Below, in pieces: positions 41,493 through 48,937 of a stretch of 64,000 nucleotides of DNA. The first letter of the stretch is position 1. The number at the start of each line of letters is the position of its first letter. The stretch is from positions 1 through 64,000 of the forward strand of contig FWXP01000003.1 of the NCBI GenBank assembly GCA_900176545.1. Reading direction: 5' to 3'. This stretch comes from Oscillospiraceae bacterium (lineage in GTDB: Bacteria; Bacillota; Clostridia; Saccharofermentanales; Saccharofermentanaceae). The position numbers were made by a program, and so were the translations under genes. The notes beneath the pieces are model-generated. The model had not been told where the DNA came from and ran no database searches. It was given only the letters and a program-made list of their open reading frames with translations.

Positions 41493-41639
41493 ATGGATAG
41501 TAACAAGCCTTTACTGATAGCGATAATAATACTGCTCGCATGCCTTGTCTTATTTGAGGCGACGGGTTCCGGCAGAAGCCACAGTACACGTGTGCGTCAC
41601 ACCTATAGTACGTCTTCGTCATTCAGGACCAGGGGGTAA
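41493..41639 (+). CDS. Very small membrane protein with Ser/Arg tail
   Basis: 48 residues: one membrane helix (P-L-L-I-A-I-I-I-L-L-A-C-L-V-L-F) and a tail rich in Ser, Arg, His and Thr (R-S-H-S-T-R-V-R-H-T-Y-S-T-S-S-S-F-R). GAGGACGG lies about 15 bases upstream, farther than usual. Its stop is 6 bases before the next lipoprotein gene, which supports a real gene. No family recognised. Confidence 0.5.
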   Translation: MDSNKPLLIAIIILLACLVLFEATGSGRSHSTRVRHTYSTSSSFRTRG

Positions 41640-41644
41640 GGATC

Positions 41645-42088
41645 ATGTTAAAGAGAAATATCGCTGCAGGTCTGTTGATCGCTTCTATATGTACCGGACT
41701 CTGTTCCTGCTCTAATGAGCCTCAGAGGAATGTAACGCTCTACGATAATGACTTCGTTATCGAGCACTATACAGAAGGTATCGATGTTTCAGATAAGACA
41801 ACGTACGAGCAGATAGTATTCACGACCAAGTACTTTGACATCGGACCTCACGAGCCCAGGTACAGAGGTATTATCTACTTAAGTGACGAAGAAGCATCCG
41901 AACTCATGGACAGCTATGAATGGGAAGAGACATCTCCCGAGTTTGAGTTCGACGAAGTCGATATAAGCGGCATGGATGAACCCTGGTACAGATGTAATGA
42001 TTTTACGAAGGATACATTCAAGTTCGTCGATGTACATTATGCCGTCTTCAACGGTGACGTGATCATATTCGATATACAGACGATGTAA
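41645..42088 (+). CDS. Small lipoprotein
   Basis: 147 residues with a signal peptide and lipobox G-L-C-S-C (lipidated Cys near 22). The mature part is acidic, with strands and two repeated Asp/Glu/Trp patches. AGGATC and GGGG lie near the start. It heads a group of four envelope genes on the plus strand. No family recognised. Confidence 0.75.
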   Translation: MLKRNIAAGLLIASICTGLCSCSNEPQRNVTLYDNDFVIEHYTEGIDVSDKTTYEQIVFTTKYFDIGPHEPRYRGIIYLSDEEASELMDSYEWEETSPEFEFDEVDISGMDEPWYRCNDFTKDTFKFVDVHYAVFNGDVIIFDIQTM

Positions 42089-42099
42089 GGAGCATGGTC

Positions 42100-42723
42100 A
42101 TGGATATACGTACTGCGTTATTCTGGAATCATATATTCGGAAGCACCGTATGGGCACTCCTGATGATGATCGGTCTTTCAGCTATCATCGTCGGCATCAT
42201 CTTAAGAAAGCATAAGAAGGTAAGAAATGTCCTTCTCATATCAGGCTTTCTCTCTGTCGTTCTTTTTGTCTTATCCTGCGTAGGCTCCATATATACATAC
42301 GTAGAGATCTCAAGATACAGGCCCGAGGATGAGTATGAGACGACCAAGCCCATAGAGTCGAAGATAATAGATCATGTCTATCTCGGATATCCAGACGAAG
42401 AGATCAACTATTGTACCGTCAGATATACCAATAACACCGATGAGGAGATCAACTTCGGAGGAAGGTATAAGCTGGAGATAGAGATCAACGGCAGATGGTT
42501 CGATGTGGAGCCAGAAGATGCTCCCGTGACTGATCCCATGTGGGTCGAGACGGATGTATTTATCCTGCAGCCGGGCGAGACTTCAGAGATCGAATTCAAT
42601 CTTACACCATATGCAGATCTGGAACCTGCCAGATACAGATTCGTGATCTCGGACGACGGACACTTCTGCTGTTATTCAGAATTCGAGCTGACTGAATCCG
42701 GTGATTATCTCTGGGCGGAGTGA
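42100..42723 (+). CDS. Membrane protein with Ig-like domain, copy 1
   Basis: 207 residues: two membrane helices (about 13-35 and 42-66) and an extracytoplasmic beta domain (about 90-205). The domain has L-E-I-E-I-N-G-R-W-F-D-V, L-Q-P-G-E-T-S-E-I-E-F-N-L and A-R-Y-R-F-V-I-S, the pattern of bacterial Ig-like domains in exported proteins. The start ATG 42100 is chosen over 42094 because AGGAG (42088-42092) then has normal spacing and because the next gene's product begins the same way (M-D-x-x-T-A-L). Confidence 0.7.
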   Translation: MDIRTALFWNHIFGSTVWALLMMIGLSAIIVGIILRKHKKVRNVLLISGFLSVVLFVLSCVGSIYTYVEISRYRPEDEYETTKPIESKIIDHVYLGYPDEEINYCTVRYTNNTDEEINFGGRYKLEIEINGRWFDVEPEDAPVTDPMWVETDVFILQPGETSEIEFNLTPYADLEPARYRFVISDDGHFCCYSEFELTESGDYLWAE

Positions 42724-42729
42724 TCTTGT

Positions 42730-43326
42730 ATGGATGCTTATACCGCTCTTGATCTGAACCGCATCTTCGGATGTGATCTCTTCGGTATCTTTCTTTGGGT
42801 AGCCGCTGCATCGTTCCTTATCTGTGTCTTTACCGGTATCAGAAAAGAGATAAAGAGGAAGATAAAGATCGTCGGGATCGTATCGATCATCATATTCGCT
42901 GTCGATTGCTTCTGCTCTATGTATACTTATGTGATAGCATCGAATTACCATGTGGAGTTTGAACTCCCGTCTCACTATGAAGTAACAGCTGTAGTCTGTG
43001 GTCCTGATACGTTAAGGATAACTAATGTCGGTGATGAAGATGTATATATCACGTCTCAATATAAATTAGAGGGATATATCGTAAGTACATGGTTCGATCT
43101 TAAGTCTTCCGCTTACGACCGTAAGGATGATGATAAATGGTACTCGGATCATTATGCGCACGGGAGACTTACTCCGGGAGAATATATTGAGATATCTTAT
43201 GATCTGTCGCCATATGGAGAACTTCGTCCCGGGCATTACAGGTTTGCGTTAAGAGATGATGAATACAACTGCATATATGCTGAATTCGATATAACCGACA
43301 CAGGCGAGTTTGTCTGGCCTGAATAA
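42730..43326 (+). CDS. Membrane protein with Ig-like domain, copy 2
   Basis: 198 residues and a paralogue of the previous product. M-D-A-Y-T-A-L-D-L-N-R-I-F-G, two helices in the same places, W-F-D-L, L-T-P-G-E-Y-I-E-I-S-Y-D-L-S-P-Y and H-Y-R-F-A all align, as does the final G-E-F-V-W-P-E. The pair arose by tandem duplication and has diverged strongly. GGAGTG precedes the ATG. Confidence 0.7.
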   Translation: MDAYTALDLNRIFGCDLFGIFLWVAAASFLICVFTGIRKEIKRKIKIVGIVSIIIFAVDCFCSMYTYVIASNYHVEFELPSHYEVTAVVCGPDTLRITNVGDEDVYITSQYKLEGYIVSTWFDLKSSAYDRKDDDKWYSDHYAHGRLTPGEYIEISYDLSPYGELRPGHYRFALRDDEYNCIYAEFDITDTGEFVWPE

Positions 43327-43422
43327 GGAAAACTGATATACAAGATATTGCATAAATATTCATGGTATTGTATAATTATGCTGTAACGCTGAGGCGTACA
43401 ACATGATAAGGGGGTAGATATC

Positions 43423-43956
43423 ATGAAGAAGGTTAAGGGAATCATTGCGTCAGTACTGGTGGTAACTATGATGTTCTCACTCACATCCTGCGGTTCGGTC
43501 AAGAAGATCGATGACAAGGATCTGGAGGATGCATTCGAAGATGTATTCGACTGGGATGAGGACGATAACGATTACTACGAGAGCGATGATTATGAGAAGT
43601 GGGCGACCAATTTCGATGATCCTGACGATCCGTTCATCTATGATCTTGATCAGTATATCAGCGGTTATGATTCTGATGATGACGGATATATGTCAGTAAG
43701 CTACTGTGTCTTCGAAGACAGTGAGGACGCAGACGAGTACTTCGGATATTACTACGAAGCTTTTGCCGCCGGTGATAAGGAGGTGGAGAAGAGCTATCAT
43801 TCAGGCAGGAACGGCTACTATATAAGCTACAATGAGAAGGATCGTTTCTTTGCCGTATACTTCTGCGATGACATGATCATTGAAGTCGCTGCTTCAGGTG
43901 ACGATTACACAAAGCAGATGAATAAGTTCCTTAAGACATTAGGCTTGCCTCATTGA
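43423..43956 (+). CDS. Acidic lipoprotein
   Basis: 177 residues. The signal peptide ends in the lipobox S-L-T-S-C. The segment at about 30-90 is mostly Asp, Glu and Tyr (D-W-D-E-D-D-N-D-Y-Y-E-S-D-D), with a further C-terminal globular part. Such an acidic region may bind cations. AGGGGG precedes the ATG. No family recognised. Confidence 0.72.
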   Translation: MKKVKGIIASVLVVTMMFSLTSCGSVKKIDDKDLEDAFEDVFDWDEDDNDYYESDDYEKWATNFDDPDDPFIYDLDQYISGYDSDDDGYMSVSYCVFEDSEDADEYFGYYYEAFAAGDKEVEKSYHSGRNGYYISYNEKDRFFAVYFCDDMIIEVAASGDDYTKQMNKFLKTLGLPH

Positions 43957-43985
43957 TATAAAGAGGAAGGTTATGGGGTTGGGGG

Positions 43986-44016
43986 CCTCGGACATTATGT
44001 GTCCGGGGCTCTTCTT
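43986..44016 (+). terminator. Terminator of the lipoprotein unit
   Basis: CCTCGGACA (43986-43994), TTATG loop, TGTCCGGGG (44000-44008), then CTCTTCTT. Good stem, mixed T run. Confidence 0.7.
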
Positions 44017-44020
44017 ATGC

Positions 44021-44075
44021 TTGACAAAACCCGATTGACGATATAACATAAATGTGTTTATATAAACGTGTTTAT
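44021..44075 (+). promoter_or_regulatory. Promoter with two abutting TetR-type operators
   Basis: TTGACA (44021-44026), 17 bases, TAACAT (44044-44049). Two 14-base dyads touch each other: ATAAATGTGTTTAT (44048-44061) and ATAAACGTGTTTAT (44062-44075), consensus ATAAAY-N2-GTTTAT. They cover the -10 box and start site, so bound repressor would block transcription. The last gene of the unit encodes a TetR protein, the obvious candidate. Confidence 0.75.
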
Positions 44076-44099
44076 GTTAATGAAAGGGAGAGTAAAATA

Positions 44100-44615
44100 A
44101 TGGTCCTGATAGTAAATACGACAGAAGATAAGGGAATAACGTCGAGGCTCAGGCAGTATGCCTTGGATAAAGGGATAGAAGCGGATATCGTTGAAGCTTC
44201 CGACATGAAGATAAGTCACTGCATAGGATGCAATCATTGCTGGCTCGATACCCCGGGTGAGTGCTCAGTGAAGGATGACTACGAGGTGATAATAAGAAAG
44301 CTCTTAAAGGCGGATCAGATGTGGGTCATAAGTAACACTGCTCTGGGCTTTATAGACCATAAGGGAAAGAATGTCTACGACAGGATACTTCCGATCCTCA
44401 CCATGAACCTCAAGTTCATAAAGGGACAGATGAGGCATATCTGCCGCTACGATAACAGGGTGGATATGGGACTTATCGTTACAGGAGAATGCGATAAGGA
44501 ATACCTTGGAAGTTGGAATAAGAGAGTAGCTCTCAATGTGGACAGCAAGGCGCTGGGCGTATACGGGATAGAAGAATTGAAGGAGGCGTCAGCATGCATG
44601 GCAGGAAAAAGCTGA
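44100..44615 (+). CDS. Flavodoxin-fold NAD(P)H oxidoreductase
   Basis: 171 residues; FMN-dependent oxidoreductase of the flavodoxin-like group with I-G-C-N-H-C-W near residue 40, a Cys pair seen in the iron-sulfur flavoprotein branch, though the full four-Cys cluster motif is not complete. The start at 44100 follows AAAGGGAG; the longer frame from 44052 begins within the operator. First gene of the TetR-controlled unit, overlapping the hydrolase gene by 22 bases. Confidence 0.8.
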   Translation: MVLIVNTTEDKGITSRLRQYALDKGIEADIVEASDMKISHCIGCNHCWLDTPGECSVKDDYEVIIRKLLKADQMWVISNTALGFIDHKGKNVYDRILPILTMNLKFIKGQMRHICRYDNRVDMGLIVTGECDKEYLGSWNKRVALNVDSKALGVYGIEELKEASACMAGKS

Positions 44616-45673
44616 TACTGATCCTGTCAGTAATGCTGGTGCTGACCGTAGCGGCTCTCATCGTATTTCCGATAAGTACCGGAAAGCTTCGTGAGAAGTA
44701 CGGACCAAACGGTCTGGCGGAGAAGATCTCGCTTGCGACCGACGACGGCGATCTGGGACTTATCCTTCTGTCGGAGGATGTATCTAATCCGGTGCTCATC
44801 GTGTGCGGAGGAGGCCCGGGGATCCCGCAGTATCTCTTGGAAGAACTCTATCCGTCCGTGCTGCCTTCGAAGTTTACGGTATGTTACTGGGATTATCGAG
44901 GAGTATGTACATCCTATGATCCTGCCCTTGATCCTTCAACTATGGATACGGACAGATTCGTAGAGGATACGGTGGCAGTGACCGATTATCTTCGTGACAG
45001 GTTCGGCTGCGATAAGGTCTACATAATGGGACATTCCTTCGGAACTTATGTGGCGCTCCAGACGGTGTCCCGGTATCCGGAGAAGTATTGCTGCTATATA
45101 GCCATGTCCCAGGTGGTGGATCAGAGAAGATCCGAGATCGAAGCATATGACTATATGAGACAGCGATATGTCGAACTTGGAGATGAGAATATGGTCAGCA
45201 GGTTTGATGAGTACGAAATAAGAAACTCCCATGAGGATCTTATCTCATACTGCAGCAGCGGTCTTCGGGACGAAGCCATGCACGAGCTGGGAGTAGGTAC
45301 TGCAAGAGATATGGATAACGTTATAGAGGACTTATTCTTCCCCAGCCTCAGAGTTACTTCCTACACACAGGGAGAGAGGATCGATCTGTGGAGAGGAAAG
45401 GCGCTGTCGAAGCATTTCGCTGAGGATACGGAAGTCAAGGCGTTCAACGCAATTGAAGATATCCCTTCCATAGAAGTTCCCATAGTATTTGTCGTAGGAA
45501 GGTATGACATGACATGCTGCGCTGATCTGCAGCAGGAATATTACGAGTATATAGAAGCTCCTTACAAGAAGCTTTATGTCTTTGAGGAGTCGGCTCACAG
45601 TCCTTTGTATGAAGAAAGTGAGAGAGCGGCAGAAGTATTAGATGAGATAAAGGAGGATATAACATGCATCTGA
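44594..45673 (+). CDS. Membrane-anchored alpha/beta hydrolase (S33-like)
   Basis: 359 residues. One N-terminal helix (about 6-26) anchors an alpha/beta hydrolase. Oxyanion motif G-G-G-P-G, W-D-Y-R-G-V-C, elbow G-H-S-F-G (S148), Asp in V-G-R-Y-D-M and His in S-A-H-S-P give a complete triad. The helix orientation suggests action outside the cell. It resembles the proline-iminopeptidase branch, as does the protein encoded at 10463. AGGAGG precedes the ATG. Confidence 0.85.
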   Translation: MHGRKKLILILSVMLVLTVAALIVFPISTGKLREKYGPNGLAEKISLATDDGDLGLILLSEDVSNPVLIVCGGGPGIPQYLLEELYPSVLPSKFTVCYWDYRGVCTSYDPALDPSTMDTDRFVEDTVAVTDYLRDRFGCDKVYIMGHSFGTYVALQTVSRYPEKYCCYIAMSQVVDQRRSEIEAYDYMRQRYVELGDENMVSRFDEYEIRNSHEDLISYCSSGLRDEAMHELGVGTARDMDNVIEDLFFPSLRVTSYTQGERIDLWRGKALSKHFAEDTEVKAFNAIEDIPSIEVPIVFVVGRYDMTCCADLQQEYYEYIEAPYKKLYVFEESAHSPLYEESERAAEVLDEIKEDITCI

Positions 45674-46311
45674 TGGTGATAAACGCGAGCCCCAGGGTAA
45701 AGAAATACAGCAATACGGATAAGATCCTTACAAAGTTCCTGGAAGGATACAGCGTTTCCGGAAATACATACGAACAATACGAGATATCGGCAAGGAGCAG
45801 CTGGGATAAGATACGTGCGGCATATGATACGAACGACAATATCCTTATCGCGATCCCTTTGTATGTGGAGTGTATCCCGGGACTTCTTATGGAGTTTCTG
45901 GAGACGTTATCTCCCAAGACGGGCGGCAAGATGTCCTTTATCCTTCAGAGCGGATTTGCAGAGGGCGTTCAGCTTCGCTGCGGTGAGGAATACTTAAAGA
46001 AACTTCCTTCGATGCTCGGTATGGAATACGGAGGAACACTTGTTAAAGGCAATAACTTTAGTATAAGATTGACAGAAGGCAAGGAGCAGGACAGCCAGAC
46101 GCAGCCCTACAGGACTATGGGAGAGGTGTTCGGACGTGACGGCAGCTTCTTCTCTGAAGAATGCAGTAAGTTCACGGGTCCCGAGGCATTTCCTCTTCCC
46201 GTAAGGCTCCTGGTAGGACTGATGTTCAGGACAGGCGCTAAGAAGGCGTTTACTGAGGCTGCTGCTTCCTGGGGCGGTACCAGGCCTTTAGACTTTAGAC
46301 CGTATCAATGA
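45664..46311 (+). CDS. NAD(P)H-dependent flavodoxin-fold protein
   Basis: 215 residues. The start M-V-I-N-A-S-P-R-V-K-K-Y-S-N-T-D is the FMN phosphate loop of NADPH-dependent FMN reductases, and I-A-I-P-L-Y-V-E-C-I-P-G at about 60-71 is the second flavin-binding loop. The C-terminal part is helical. It overlaps the hydrolase by 10 bases. Substrate unknown. Confidence 0.8.
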   Translation: MHLMVINASPRVKKYSNTDKILTKFLEGYSVSGNTYEQYEISARSSWDKIRAAYDTNDNILIAIPLYVECIPGLLMEFLETLSPKTGGKMSFILQSGFAEGVQLRCGEEYLKKLPSMLGMEYGGTLVKGNNFSIRLTEGKEQDSQTQPYRTMGEVFGRDGSFFSEECSKFTGPEAFPLPVRLLVGLMFRTGAKKAFTEAAASWGGTRPLDFRPYQ

Positions 46312-46323
46312 TATAAGTGGAAT

Positions 46324-46959
46324 ATGGGGCGCAAGACAAAGATAACAAGAGAGATGATATTAGATGCTGCTTACGAACTCCTTGACGAGTCCGGTATAGG
46401 GGCAGTGGCCATAAAGCCTATAGCAGCTAAGCTCGGATGCTCCACCCAGCCTATCTCATGGCAGTTCGGCAGCATGACTGAACTTAAGAAGGAACTCTTC
46501 TTCTATGCCGCAGGTAAGATGGGAGCGATAATGTCTTCTTCGATGGAAGGGAAGGAAGCCGTAGAGGCATTCTTCATATCGGGTGTCGTCTACATCTCTC
46601 TTGCTTGCGAACATCCCCATATATTCCGTTTCCTTTGCGTAGATGATCCCACCGAAAGTGTCGGCGAAGAGGTGCTCGAAGGCGCCAGCATATTCAACAT
46701 GCAGTTCGACATGGAGGCCGTCGGGCTCATTGCAAAGGAATATAAGGTTCCAGAGGAGAAGCTTAGTCCCTTAGTAAGAGATGTGGTCATCTATACGCAC
46801 GGTCTTGCAGCTATGATGATGTATGACAGCTTCAGGCTTCCCAGGGAGACTGCGTGCATGATGATGTACGAACTTGGCGAAAGGATGCTTGAAAGCGTAG
46901 GGATAGAGCTTCCCGAGGAGCGTAAGAAAGCCGTTCTCGAGAATATTAATCGTTGTTGA
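46324..46959 (+). CDS. TetR-family repressor
   Basis: 211 residues: N-terminal helix-turn-helix (I-T-R-E-M-I-L-D-A-A-Y-E-L-L and I-A-A-K-L-G-C-S-T-Q-P-I) and a C-terminal ligand domain rich in Met (M-M-M-Y near 160). The last gene of the flavodoxin-hydrolase unit, 12 bases after the previous stop. It most likely binds the tandem dyads at 44048-44075 and so controls its own unit. Confidence 0.9.
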   Translation: MGRKTKITREMILDAAYELLDESGIGAVAIKPIAAKLGCSTQPISWQFGSMTELKKELFFYAAGKMGAIMSSSMEGKEAVEAFFISGVVYISLACEHPHIFRFLCVDDPTESVGEEVLEGASIFNMQFDMEAVGLIAKEYKVPEEKLSPLVRDVVIYTHGLAAMMMYDSFRLPRETACMMMYELGERMLESVGIELPEERKKAVLENINRC

Positions 46960-47060
46960 TATATTTACAATTATCTTAAAGTTATTAACAGAAAGTTCCC
47001 AACCGCGATGATATACTTTTATCAAGGGAATTAGATAAAGGTTTCCGGTGGAGGTTTTCT

Positions 47061-48527
47061 ATGAGCGCTGAGAGAAAACGCTTTTCCGTTAAGACGAAGA
47101 TGTATATATTCGTGGTCGTCACGGTGCTCTCTGTCGCGGTCGGAACCTCCCTTATCTCATATTCCCTGAGCATCGATCAGTTGGATCATTACTATAAGCA
47201 GAGCGCGGCGGATAATGCGCGCAATATCGCTTCCTCGATAGACGGTGACTTCATAGCGGAACTCATCCCGATAATAAAGACAGATGAATATCAGTGGCTT
47301 CGCACCCGTGCCGAAGAGGAAGGTAATGAGCAGCTCATTGAGGATTACCTTATAGAGAACGGCGTCTGGGAACAGTATGAGGAGATGCGTTCTCATATCA
47401 CCGATTATGTAGAGAACATGGACAGCATAGAACGTATCGCCGTTGTGGCTCACGGCGGCAGCAATATGGACTATGATATGTATCTTGTCATAGACGGCAA
47501 GACTCCCATATATAAGACGGGCTTTTATGAGATACGTGCCCTTGAGATGCGCGGCAAGGATATAACGAACCTTAAGGAGCCTGTCATATCGGACGGCACC
47601 TGGGGATGGGCATGTACTGATTATAAGCCGGTCTGTGATTCGCACGGCAATATAGTATGCGTGGTCGAATGTGATTACGGATTGGAAGACGTAATGACCG
47701 AGCGCTCTTCGATGCTCATAAGCCTTCTTATCGGATCGGTGTTGTTTACGACCATAATACTCGGTGTAGCAGTCTGGCTCATAAACGGCATTCTCATAAA
47801 GCCCATCCGTGCCATGACTGATGAGATGAAGAAGTTCAAGCCTTCAGAGAAGAACGGATATGACAGTGCCGGAGTTATGAAGCTCAACATCTTAAGCAAC
47901 GATGAGATCGGTGATATCTACCACGGCATAAGAAATATGCAAAAGGATATACTTGATTATCTGAAGGCAAAGACAAAGGCGGAGAACGACATAAGGAACA
48001 AGAACAACAGGATAGGACAGCTCAGCAATGAGACTAATATGGATCCTTTGACGGGAGTAGGAAGTAAATCAGCTTACATAAAGAAGATCTCCGAGCTGAA
48101 CCGCAAGCTCGCATCCCGAGAGCTTCGTGAGATAGCATTCATATTTATCGACATGAACAACCTGAAATATATAAATGACACCTTCGGACATAAGGCGGGT
48201 GATCACTATATTAAGGGCTGCTGCGATATGGTGGGAAATGTATTCAGGAATTCTCCGGTCTACAGGATCGGCGGAGACGAGTTCGTCGCCATATTGACCG
48301 ATGAGGATTATGAGGATCGCCAGGCGCTCGTAGAGAAGCTTAAGTCCGATTATGAAGAGAGCTATGACAGGCAGGATGTAGAGCCCTGGGAGCGCTACTC
48401 ATCCGCAGTAGGCCTTGCCGAACTGACTTCTGAGGATAAGACCCTTGAGCCCGTATTCAAGCGTGCCGACAAGGCGATGTACGAGGATAAGGCTCTCTTC
48501 AAGAAAAATAACGGCACCTACAGGTGA
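47061..48527 (+). CDS. Diguanylate cyclase with extracellular sensor and HAMP
   Basis: 488 residues. An N-terminal helix (about 12-34), an extracytoplasmic Cache-like sensor (35-215), a second helix (about 222-244), a HAMP linker (about 245-300), a short coiled coil and a GGDEF domain (about 325-488) follow in order. The active site R-I-G-G-D-E-F is intact; the RxxD inhibitory site is not (R-N-S-P there). It should make c-di-GMP in response to an outside ligand. GGTGGAGG precedes the ATG. Confidence 0.9.
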   Translation: MSAERKRFSVKTKMYIFVVVTVLSVAVGTSLISYSLSIDQLDHYYKQSAADNARNIASSIDGDFIAELIPIIKTDEYQWLRTRAEEEGNEQLIEDYLIENGVWEQYEEMRSHITDYVENMDSIERIAVVAHGGSNMDYDMYLVIDGKTPIYKTGFYEIRALEMRGKDITNLKEPVISDGTWGWACTDYKPVCDSHGNIVCVVECDYGLEDVMTERSSMLISLLIGSVLFTTIILGVAVWLINGILIKPIRAMTDEMKKFKPSEKNGYDSAGVMKLNILSNDEIGDIYHGIRNMQKDILDYLKAKTKAENDIRNKNNRIGQLSNETNMDPLTGVGSKSAYIKKISELNRKLASRELREIAFIFIDMNNLKYINDTFGHKAGDHYIKGCCDMVGNVFRNSPVYRIGGDEFVAILTDEDYEDRQALVEKLKSDYEESYDRQDVEPWERYSSAVGLAELTSEDKTLEPVFKRADKAMYEDKALFKKNNGTYR

Positions 48528-48580
48528 TACTGATATATAGATGGTTTCCTATCAAAGGGATTGTTGATTAATAAAAAAAC

Positions 48581-48608
48581 TTGATTATTTTCTCTGTTTC
48601 GCTATAAT
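48581..48608 (+). promoter_or_regulatory. Promoter of the LXG toxin unit
   Basis: TTGATT (48581-48586), 16 bases, TATAAT (48603-48608), 35 bases before the first gene. Confidence 0.7.
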
Positions 48609-48643
48609 TGTTTCGGAATAAACCGGAATGAGGAAGAGAGATT

Positions 48644-48937
48644 ATGGCAGAAGGCTTTGATTCGTTGACCGAGAGTGTCAGGCGCACTTTGGATGAGATA
48701 GATCTTAATACGATCCGCATTGAATTACTGGGATTTCAGGAAGTATTCGATTCCCTTAAGGCCGATTACGATAATGCTGACAGAGGATTGATACTGGACT
48801 CTCCTACGCTTAACCGCATAAAAGCAGATAAGTATAGCACGCCTTTCAGTGAGGCTTCCGATATTGCTTCTAAAGATGAAGCAATAGTTCGGGATGTATT
48901 AAGAGAAAGTGAGGGGCGTGTATGGCCATTGCAGTGA
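48644..48937 (+). CDS. Small helical partner of an LXG-like toxin
   Basis: 97 residues, mainly helical and acidic (T-E-S-V-R-R-T-L-D-E-I-D-L-N-T-I-R-I-E-L-L-G-F), without signal peptide. Small helical proteins encoded just before LXG toxins act as export partners (Lap proteins) that build the type VII secretion signal. Size, place and a 16-base overlap with the toxin gene fit that role. Sequence families of Lap proteins were not compared. Confidence 0.6.
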   Translation: MAEGFDSLTESVRRTLDEIDLNTIRIELLGFQEVFDSLKADYDNADRGLILDSPTLNRIKADKYSTPFSEASDIASKDEAIVRDVLRESEGRVWPLQ

